DNA of 7,432 bases from Candidatus Latescibacterota bacterium (GTDB taxonomy: Bacteria > Latescibacterota > UBA2968 > UBA8231), in NCBI GenBank assembly GCA_021295675.1, contig JAGWBY010000044.1, positions 43,219 through 50,650 on the forward strand. The letters are read 5' to 3'. Below the pieces are notes generated by a model. The model was not told the origin of the DNA, ran no database searches, and was given only the letters and a program-made list of their open reading frames with translations. Both the position numbers and the translations under genes were made by a program. Position 1 is the first letter of the stretch; each line of letters opens with the position of its first letter. Shown one piece after another: positions 1 to 5,109 of the stretch.

Positions 1-538
1 TTTCTCGCTCAATGGCCTCGGCGTCGATTTGGCCGTTGCAAAAGGCGGCCCACGACAGGTCGTAGAGGAAAAAGTCCACGCCGGACTCGTCGGGCAGGCA
101 GGGCCAAGAAAAGTCATCGGTCTGCACGTGGTCCAGCCGGCCTATTTGGCTGAGCAACTCGTGCCGCCCGCCGGGTTGACGCCAAGCGCTGAGCTTTTCT
201 TGCGCCTTGTCCAGCTCGTCGCCGCTAAAATCGGCCATACCATAGATCTCGTGTGCGAGGATGCGCACGGCCTCGCCGTAGCCAGTGAAGTGGATGGCCG
301 CAAAGGCCGAGCGGATGCAGTCAAAGCGCGCTTCCAAGTCCGGGTCGGAGGCGTCGTTGAGCTTGTGCAAGTCCTCGGGGGTAGCGCCAGCGGCGATCAG
401 ATCGGCGGGCACGTAGTTGCCAAAAAGGTCTTGCAAAATGTCCGGGCCATTCTCGACCCAGTCGCGCTCCTTGCGCAGGTGCTCGTGCGTGTCGATTAAC
501 AGCGTGTCGGCGATGTGTTGGCGCAGGTCCGTGGCCAT
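1..538 (-). CDS. Amidohydrolase-superfamily metal-dependent hydrolase, N-terminal part (runs off the left edge)
   Basis: Reading the minus strand from the ATG at 536-538 gives 179 uninterrupted codons to the window edge. The product begins MATDLRQHIADTLLIDTHEH. The HxH in IDTHEHL (His18 and His20) is the metal-binding signature at the end of beta-strand 1 in amidohydrolase TIM barrels (Amidohydro_2 and uronate-isomerase-like proteins). The following residues, through DLFGNYVPADLIAAGA, fit a soluble protein without a signal peptide. GGAG at 547-550 on the minus strand, eight bases before the ATG, is a plausible ribosome binding site and supports this start. The family is usually about 350-450 residues, so more than half lies outside the window. 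Metal-dependent hydrolysis, decarboxylation or isomerisation of a small organic acid is likely; the substrate cannot be told. The gene diverges from the DUF2231 gene across a 79-bp region. Confidence 0.8.
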   Translation of the reverse strand, partial: MATDLRQHIADTLLIDTHEHLRKERDWVENGPDILQDLFGNYVPADLIAAGATPEDLHKLNDASDPDLEARFDCIRSAFAAIHFTGYGEAVRILAHEIYGMADFSGDELDKAQEKLSAWRQPGGRHELLSQIGRLDHVQTDDFSWPCLPDESGVDFFLYDLSWAAFCNGQIDAEAIERE

Positions 539-617
539 GAGGCGTGCTCCGGTTTGAGGTGTCGCGTTCCCAAGTTTTATTAACAATCCCAAGTTTCATT
601 AACAATAACAATACAAT
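539..617. promoter_or_regulatory. Divergent intergenic region, probable promoter/operator area
   Basis: This 79-bp stretch separates the divergent amidohydrolase and DUF2231 genes, so promoters for both must lie in or near it. The half next to the DUF2231 gene is much richer in A+T than the flanking genes and is made of repeated AACAAT-type words. No convincing pair of -35 and -10 boxes could be fixed in either direction. The regulatory call rests on position and composition only. Confidence 0.4.
569..606. repeat. Two adjacent copies of a 19-bp direct repeat
   Basis: The 19-bp unit CCCAAGTTTTATTAACAAT at 569-587 is followed immediately by CCCAAGTTTCATTAACAAT at 588-606, with one mismatch. 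AACAAT then recurs at 607-612, and ACAAT at 613-617 leads straight into the ATG at 618. A perfectly adjacent A+T-rich duplication between divergent genes could hold two protein-binding sites on one face of the helix (19 bp is near two turns), or be a simple slippage duplication. The sequence cannot separate these. Confidence 0.85.
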
Positions 618-1046
618 ATGGATTGGCATCCTTTCATCGTCCACTACCCCATCGCGCTCTTGTCGCTGAGCCCGCTGTGCGATCTAGGTGCGCTGTGGCT
701 GGGTCGCCGCGCCGGGCACCACCTAGCGTACGGCTTGCTGGTGTTGGGCGTACTAGCGGCGACCGCCGCCGTGCTCAGCGGCAACGCGGCCGCGACCGAG
801 GCTTGGGATGGGCCAGCCGCTGAGCCGTTAGCCACGCACGAATCCCTCGCCACTTGGACCTTGCTGTTGGGATTGGGAGCCGTCCTCGGACGCTTGCCGT
901 TGCACCTCAAGGGGCGGCTTGCAGGATGGCCGCTCTATGCGTGGATCGGGCTCGGCGTCCTGATCGGCGGCTTGGTCTTGTGGACGGGCTACTGCGGTAG
1001 CGAATTAGTCTATGTCCACGGCTTGGGCGTACAGGCCGATGGCTAG
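618..1046 (+). CDS. DUF2231-type small integral membrane protein
   Basis: The 142-residue product starts MDWHPFIVHYPIAL and ends near GYCGSELVYVHGLGV. These are the two family hallmarks I recognise for DUF2231: an N-terminal HPxxVHxPI motif and a C-terminal TGYxGxELVYxxGxGV motif. Four hydrophobic stretches are visible, at roughly residues 8-28, 36-54, 75-93 and 103-125, fitting a four-helix inner-membrane protein. Several conserved His residues suggest metal or haem contact; the family's function is not firmly known. The ATG at 618 is fixed by the conserved start of the motif. It has no Shine-Dalgarno sequence; the bases before it are A+T-rich AACAAT repeats. The sulfatase follows after 58 bp on the same strand, so co-transcription is possible but not shown. 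Confidence 0.85.
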   Translation: MDWHPFIVHYPIALLSLSPLCDLGALWLGRRAGHHLAYGLLVLGVLAATAAVLSGNAAATEAWDGPAAEPLATHESLATWTLLLGLGAVLGRLPLHLKGRLAGWPLYAWIGLGVLIGGLVLWTGYCGSELVYVHGLGVQADG

Positions 1047-1093
1047 CAGAATCTGTTTGGCTTATCTTCGCCGCAACTTTTCACCTGCAAACT

Positions 1094-1098
1094 AGGAG
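1094..1098 (+). promoter_or_regulatory. Ribosome binding site that decides the GTG start of the sulfatase
   Basis: AGGAG at 1094-1098 lies six bases before the GTG at 1105. The downstream reading MNRPNILLIMTDEH is the standard sulfatase N-terminus, so GTG is the true start. Confidence 0.7.
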
Positions 1099-1104
1099 CA
1101 ACCC

Positions 1105-2502
1105 GTGAATCGTCCCAACATACTACTCATTATGACGGACGAACACGCGCCCATGTACAGCGGCCCCTATGGACATCCGCTCGTGCAGACGCCCTTTATG
1201 GATCAATTGGCCGCGGAGGGCGCGACCTTTGCCAACGCCTATTGCAACTCTCCGCTCTGCCTGCCGTCGCGGATGTCGTTTATGACTGGCCGCTACATCA
1301 CCCAGATCGGAGCCTTTGACAATGCCAGCCCCCTGCCGTCGGATGCGGTCACTTGGGCCCATCGGCTGCGCGCCGCTGGCTACGATGTGGTACTCTCGGG
1401 CAAACAGCACTTTTGCGGCCCCGACCAACTGCACGGCTTCCGCGCCCAGCTAGCGCGCGATTTGCACGGCGTCCTGCGCGGCACGCCCGACTGGAGCAAG
1501 GGCACCCCGCCAGCCGACAAGCCTTGGGGTGGGGTGGCCGAGGCCGGGCCGGGGACGACCTTGGAGATCGAAGTCGATGATCTGGTGGAAGAACAAGCGC
1601 TGGCCTATCTGCGCGATTCGGCCCGCAAGGAGCGGCCTTGGGCACTGAACGTCTCGTTTATTGCGCCGCATTTTCCGCTCGTAGTGCCCGAACGGTTTTT
1701 CAACCTCTATCCCCTCGACCAAATCGACATGCCGGAAATTCCCCCCGGCCACCTCGAAAGCCAGCACCCCGTACACCAGCGGATGCGGGCGATGTTCGGA
1801 GGGGTCGATTTTCCCGAAGAACAGGTGCGCCGCGCCCGCGCCGGTTACTATGGACTGATCACTTATCTCGACGAGAAGATTGGCCGCTTGCTCGCCGCCC
1901 TAGAAGAAACCGGGCAGCGCGACAACACGCTCATCGTGCATTTCAGCGATCACGGAGAAATGAACGGCGAGCACGGCATGTGGCGGAAGTCGAAAGTGCC
2001 GCTGCAAATGGTCTATCCCGAACAAATCCCGGCCGGTCGGCACATCGGCGAAGTAGTGTCGCTGGTGGATTTGGTAGCGACCATAGTCGATGTGGCCGAC
2101 GCGCCCAACGCGGGGCCGCTGGACGGCGATAGTCTATTGGGATTGCTGCAAGGGCAAGACGCAGATTGGAAGGACGAAGCATTTTCCGAATACCTAGCCC
2201 ACGGCGTGGCGGGGCCAACGGCCATGTTGCGGCGCGGCCGCTACAAGCTCCACTACAGCTTGGGAGATCCGCCCCAGCTATACGACGTTGAGGCCGATCC
2301 CAACGAGTTCGACGACCTAGCGAACCATCCAGCCCACGCGGCCACCTTAGCCGACCTCCAAAAGCGGCTACTGTCCGAGTGGGACCCGGTTGCCATAGAA
2401 GCGCAGGTGCGGCAAAGCCAGCAAGATCGGCTCTTAATCGAACAAGCCACACAGCAGGACCGACTCTTGATCGAACAAGCCATGCAGCGATCTCCCAACT
2501 AA
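1105..2502 (+). CDS. Type I (formylglycine) sulfatase, choline-sulfatase/arylsulfatase-like, probably cytoplasmic
   Basis: The product has 465 residues, normal for the family. The N-terminal RPNILLIMTDEH supplies the calcium-ligand Asp12. Cys52-Leu-Pro-Ser-Arg56 is the C-x-P-S-R motif in which Cys is converted to formylglycine by a sulfatase-maturing enzyme; none is encoded here. SDHGEMNGEHGMW (about 281-293) supplies the second metal-binding site, and Lys295 is in the expected place after HGMW. There is no signal peptide, so the enzyme probably acts in the cytoplasm on an imported sulfate ester. Two oddities: Lys297 is followed directly by VPLQ, whereas relatives usually have about eight more residues of the FYExxxR type there; and the C-terminus carries a duplicated 11-residue unit. 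The PhyH gene starts 12 bp after the stop, pointing to one operon. The substrate is unknown. Confidence 0.93.
   Translation: MNRPNILLIMTDEHAPMYSGPYGHPLVQTPFMDQLAAEGATFANAYCNSPLCLPSRMSFMTGRYITQIGAFDNASPLPSDAVTWAHRLRAAGYDVVLSGKQHFCGPDQLHGFRAQLARDLHGVLRGTPDWSKGTPPADKPWGGVAEAGPGTTLEIEVDDLVEEQALAYLRDSARKERPWALNVSFIAPHFPLVVPERFFNLYPLDQIDMPEIPPGHLESQHPVHQRMRAMFGGVDFPEEQVRRARAGYYGLITYLDEKIGRLLAALEETGQRDNTLIVHFSDHGEMNGEHGMWRKSKVPLQMVYPEQIPAGRHIGEVVSLVDLVATIVDVADAPNAGPLDGDSLLGLLQGQDADWKDEAFSEYLAHGVAGPTAMLRRGRYKLHYSLGDPPQLYDVEADPNEFDDLANHPAHAATLADLQKRLLSEWDPVAIEAQVRQSQQDRLLIEQATQQDRLLIEQAMQRSPN
2419..2484 (+). repeat. 33-bp tandem duplication inside the sulfatase 3' end
   Basis: Two adjacent 33-bp units, 2419-2451 and 2452-2484, encode QQDRLLIEQAT and QQDRLLIEQAM, codons 439-460 of the sulfatase. 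The units differ at six bases. Four of these are silent third-position changes; the other two both fall in the last codon (ACA versus ATG). The duplication lengthens a charged, probably helical C-terminal tail. Confidence 0.9.
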
Positions 2503-2503
2503 T

Positions 2504-2509
2504 AGGTGA
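2504..2509 (+). promoter_or_regulatory. Ribosome binding site that decides the ATG start of the PhyH gene
   Basis: AGGTGA at 2504-2509 matches the anti-Shine-Dalgarno complement and stands five bases before the ATG at 2515. It overlaps the alternative in-frame GTG at 2506, which therefore cannot be the start it serves. Confidence 0.65.
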
Positions 2510-2514
2510 GAGTC

Positions 2515-3783
2515 ATGCACGTCGATCTGCAACAATTCCGCCGCCAAGGCTATCTGATCTTGCACAACGTCGTGCCGCCCGAGCGGCTGGACGCGATGCG
2601 GCTTGCCATCGAGTGGATGGTGGATCGGGAAAAGGCGCGCTCCGCGGCCGCGCGCCAACCCGGCGATCCGCTCGGCGGTGCTTGGTACGAAAGCGCCCAA
2701 CCGCGACTGAACATGAATTCAATTGATGCCGAGACCGCCGATGTCATCGACTTTTGCCTCGGCGAGACCACCTTTGGCGTCAGCGCCCAGCTCATGCAGG
2801 CACCGGTGCCGGCCCTCACCGCCTTTGGCGCGCTGTGCAGCGGGCTGATCGATTATGGGTACACGGACTGGCACCGCGACGCCAGCTCCGCCGAGCAGGC
2901 ACCACTCAGCGGCATGCAAGCGGATCTAATGGCCAACGCCCCCGGATACGTGCAGTGGAACATCGCGCTCTACGAAGACGACGTATTCTGGATCCTGCCT
3001 GAAAGCCACAAACAGCCGACCAACGAAGTGCAGCGGCGGCAGCTCATGCTAGACCCTAAAGTTCCGCTGGAAGGCGGCATCCCCGTCGAGCTACAGCCCG
3101 GCGACGGCATCGTCTATCCCAACCTGATGATGCACTGGGGTAGCAAGTACACCAGTCGACTGCGCCGCACCATCCACCTCGGCTATCGCTCCTTTGGCGG
3201 CCAAATCTTCTCGTATCACCACCATCTCGACTGGTATCACACTGACGGCTTCCGGCAATACCTCTCGCCCGCAGCCGAGGCCCAGTTTGCCCACTGGACC
3301 GAGTGCTACGATCAAGAGCGGGACCAGATTGAGGAGATCTTCCGCGCGCTGATCGCCCGCGACGAGCAAAAATTCCGCACTTGCTTGACCGAGCTGCACC
3401 CGGGCGAGTTCGGCCGCATGGTGAGCGTGGTGTTGTTGTGCCGGATCGCCAACAAAGTCGTCTTCCTGCACCGACCAGAGATCGCCCAGATGTCCGTGCA
3501 AGAGCGCAAGCCGCTGATCGACGGATCGCCGCCCGCAGCCTACGCCGAGGACATGGCGCAGCGCTTCACCGCCACCGAGGCCGCAGCCCTGCAAAGCCGC
3601 TTGGCCGCACTCAACGAGCGATTGCAGCAAGACGAGGCCCGCGTCCACCAGCACTACAGCGACATATACGCTGACCTCCGGCCCGCAGCCGATCCGCCGA
3701 ACTTTGAATCCCGGCCCCTGCGCACCTTTAACAGCGAGATGCCCGAGGGCTTTAGCGTGGACGAATTTGTGGATAGCTGGTAA
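2515..3783 (+). CDS. Phytanoyl-CoA dioxygenase (PhyH) family Fe(II)/2-oxoglutarate oxygenase with a long C-terminal extension
   Basis: From the ATG at 2515 the product has 422 residues. The N-terminal FRRQGYLILHNVVPPERL is typical of PhyH proteins. The iron-binding triad is visible as His120-x-Asp122 (DWHRDAS) and the distal His207 (LMMHWGSKY). Arg217 or Arg218, ten to eleven residues on, is the expected 2-oxoglutarate carboxylate anchor. The enzyme should hydroxylate an unactivated carbon of an organic substrate using O2 and 2-oxoglutarate, giving succinate and CO2. The core ends near residue 235, leaving about 185 residues unlike the usual PhyH core. These are rich in Glu, Gln and Arg, with a likely coiled-coil stretch near 355-380 (AALQSRLAALNERLQQDEAR). 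PhyH members usually have 250-320 residues, so this is long. It sits between the sulfatase and a Gfo/Idh remnant with 12- and 13-bp gaps, a clear operon. Confidence 0.88.
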   Translation: MHVDLQQFRRQGYLILHNVVPPERLDAMRLAIEWMVDREKARSAAARQPGDPLGGAWYESAQPRLNMNSIDAETADVIDFCLGETTFGVSAQLMQAPVPALTAFGALCSGLIDYGYTDWHRDASSAEQAPLSGMQADLMANAPGYVQWNIALYEDDVFWILPESHKQPTNEVQRRQLMLDPKVPLEGGIPVELQPGDGIVYPNLMMHWGSKYTSRLRRTIHLGYRSFGGQIFSYHHHLDWYHTDGFRQYLSPAAEAQFAHWTECYDQERDQIEEIFRALIARDEQKFRTCLTELHPGEFGRMVSVVLLCRIANKVVFLHRPEIAQMSVQERKPLIDGSPPAAYAEDMAQRFTATEAAALQSRLAALNERLQQDEARVHQHYSDIYADLRPAADPPNFESRPLRTFNSEMPEGFSVDEFVDSW

Positions 3784-3788
3784 GGAGG
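3782..3788 (+). promoter_or_regulatory. Strong ribosome binding site for the Gfo/Idh remnant ORF
   Basis: AAGGAGG at 3782-3788 overlaps the TAA of the PhyH gene and lies eight bases before the ATG at 3797. The translation signal of the third operon gene is intact even though its body is not. Confidence 0.75.
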
Positions 3789-3796
3789 AATAAAAC

Positions 3797-4018
3797 ATGT
3801 TGAAGTTTGCATTCCTAGGCGCTTGGCACAGTCACGCGGCCATGCACGTGCGGGAAGCGGCGGCAAGGCCGGGCGAGGTAGAACTTGCCGACCCCGCAGT
3901 GATTCAACAGAACCGCAGTGAAAAGACGCCAGACCTTGCCCTCGCGCACGACCACGCCGTGCAGCGGACCTTGTTCAAAGGCTGCGGCATAACCGACGGC
4001 CATGCCCTGAGGATCTAA
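3797..4018 (+). CDS. Internally deleted Gfo/Idh/MocA dehydrogenase: N- and C-terminal ends joined in frame (probable pseudogene)
   Basis: The ORF encodes only 73 residues, against about 340-390 for the family. Residues 1-30 (MLKFAFLGAWHSHAAMHV onward) look like the first beta-strand and nucleotide-binding loop of a Gfo/Idh/MocA NAD(P)-dependent dehydrogenase, with GAWHSHA at the loop. The last 40 or so residues, SEKTPDLALAHDHAVQRTLF then GCG, match the usual C-terminal end of the same family (GEKxPDxxxxHDLAVQxxLLxACG). The cofactor-binding core, the EKP motif and the catalytic domain are absent. The join lies near codon 30-33 (about 3884-3895) and keeps the frame. The start, ribosome binding site and stop are intact, so the mini-protein could still be made but cannot be a dehydrogenase. 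The TAA at 4016-4018 overlaps the stop of the converging gene. The C-terminal assignment is recognition from memory, not a search. Confidence 0.7.
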   Translation: MLKFAFLGAWHSHAAMHVREAAARPGEVELADPAVIQQNRSEKTPDLALAHDHAVQRTLFKGCGITDGHALRI

Positions 4019-5097
4019 GCGTCCGGCTCGTACTTCGGCTGCCTCGGCGCGCGATCCCGCTCTAGTCGATAAACGCTCCCGTCGAGCGGCAGCTCTACGC
4101 GAGCACCGCCGCGCTGGTGCGACTCGACAAACGCGAAAATCAGCTCGGTATTAGCCCGCGCCAACTCTGCACCGCCGCGCGGCGGCTCGCCCGTATCGAG
4201 TGAGCGGACCAAATCCTCGACCAAGCAAAGTGTCGAAGCCCGGTGCTCGAAAGCAGGAAATTCCACCAAGCCCAATTTATTGCGGCCCCGGTGATCCTGT
4301 GCTACCGGTGCCCGCAACTGCCACTCCTTATCATTGCCCAGTGCCGTCACCACGCCTCTTTCGCAGACGGCCTCAACTTCCAATCCCCGACCCGAATTGA
4401 GCGCGTACGCAGTGACCCCATTGGCGAACTGGATAATGCCGTGCCCGACCGGGTCCTCGCGCAGGATGTCGCCGTCGATGATCTCGTCGCCATTGGGCAA
4501 ATGCGCCTGTACCCAAGCGGCCGGGGCGTCGGAGTTGAGGCGCTGGAGCAAGTCAAAGCTGTGGCTGGCACCGTTGAAGAGCGTACTAGTCTGGTGGATG
4601 ATGAGGGTTTGCAACGCGCCGATTTCTCCGGAGTCGATGACGGCCTTCATCTGGTCGTAGCCGGGGTAGAAGCGGCGATTGGTGCCCATGTTGAGCGCGA
4701 CGTTGTGGCGCTGGCAGGCTTCGACCATGCGGTCGGCCTCCTCCAGCGAGGCCGAGAACGCCTTTTCCGCGTAGATAGCGCGGGCACCCGCTTCGGTCGC
4801 CGCGATGACGATCTCGGCGCGGTGCTCGGGCTGGGTGGCCACGCTGACGATGTCTGGCTTCTCGCGGGCGAGCATTTCGCGGTAGTCAGTGTACTGCTTG
4901 TCCGCGGGAATGCTGTAGCGCGCGCCGACCCGTTCCATCACCTCGGGGCGCAGGTCCGAACAGGCGATGAGGTCCGTGCGCTCACAAGCCTCGTATCCAG
5001 CGGCGTGAGAGTACGGGCGCATATTGGCCGGGACTTCGTTATCGATGAAAGCCCCCATGCGGCTGCAACCGATGAGAACGGCTTTGTATTGGTCCAT
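4015..5097 (-). CDS. Gfo/Idh/MocA family NAD(P)-dependent oxidoreductase
   Basis: The 360-residue product is full length for the family. The Rossmann loop is IGCSRMGAF (Gly10-x-x-x-x-Gly15), followed by HAAGYEACERTDLIACSDLR with Asp48 at the end of beta-2. PDIVSVATQPEHRAEIVIAA is the classic strand-4 segment. Glu111-Lys112 stands where EKP is usual; here Ala replaces Pro, and the Lys expected to contact the substrate is kept. HSFDLL (His179, Asp182) is the usual HxxD catalytic or substrate motif of the C-terminal domain. It should oxidise or reduce a hydroxyl or keto group of a sugar-, inositol- or acid-like substrate in the cytoplasm. The ATG at 5095-5097 follows a strong Shine-Dalgarno sequence. 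It lies 11 bp downstream of the ThDP enzyme gene, so the two are very likely co-transcribed and act on the same compound. Confidence 0.92.
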   Translation of the reverse strand: MDQYKAVLIGCSRMGAFIDNEVPANMRPYSHAAGYEACERTDLIACSDLRPEVMERVGARYSIPADKQYTDYREMLAREKPDIVSVATQPEHRAEIVIAATEAGARAIYAEKAFSASLEEADRMVEACQRHNVALNMGTNRRFYPGYDQMKAVIDSGEIGALQTLIIHQTSTLFNGASHSFDLLQRLNSDAPAAWVQAHLPNGDEIIDGDILREDPVGHGIIQFANGVTAYALNSGRGLEVEAVCERGVVTALGNDKEWQLRAPVAQDHRGRNKLGLVEFPAFEHRASTLCLVEDLVRSLDTGEPPRGGAELARANTELIFAFVESHQRGGARVELPLDGSVYRLERDRAPRQPKYEPDA

Positions 5098-5100
5098 CTG

Positions 5101-5109
5101 CTCCTCCTT
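5101..5109 (-). promoter_or_regulatory. Ribosome binding site of the minus-strand Gfo/Idh/MocA gene
   Basis: AAGGAGGAG on the minus strand (core AGGAGG at 5103-5108) lies five bases before the ATG at 5095-5097 and abuts the TAA of the upstream ThDP gene. This supports both the start choice and tight coupling of the two genes. Confidence 0.75.

Noticed and set aside
569..606. Tandem repeat as part of a CRISPR array
   Set aside because: The copies are directly adjacent with no spacers, and no cas gene is nearby.
612..617. TACAAT as a -10 promoter box for the DUF2231 gene
   Set aside because: It touches the ATG at 618, so transcription would begin inside the gene, and there is no -35 box at a suitable distance.
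1094..1104. AGGAGCAACCC shared with the hairpin repeat at 6835-6845
   Set aside because: Several 11-base matches are expected by chance in 7.4 kb on two strands; at 1094 it is just a ribosome binding site and spacer without the hairpin.
2506..2508. GTG as start of the PhyH gene
   Set aside because: It sits inside the AGGTGA that serves the ATG at 2515 with ideal spacing; the ATG is the better start.
3091..3798. A 235-codon open frame on the minus strand opposite the PhyH gene
   Set aside because: No recognisable domain or ribosome binding site, and it lies fully opposite a well-supported oxygenase gene.
3815..4003. Minus-strand frame reading LDPQGMAVGYAAAFEQ, considered as a fragment of another gene opposite the Gfo/Idh remnant
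   Set aside because: The plus-strand reading has more G/C third bases and matches a Gfo/Idh C-terminus, while the minus reading matches nothing I know and runs on into the antisense of the dehydrogenase start.
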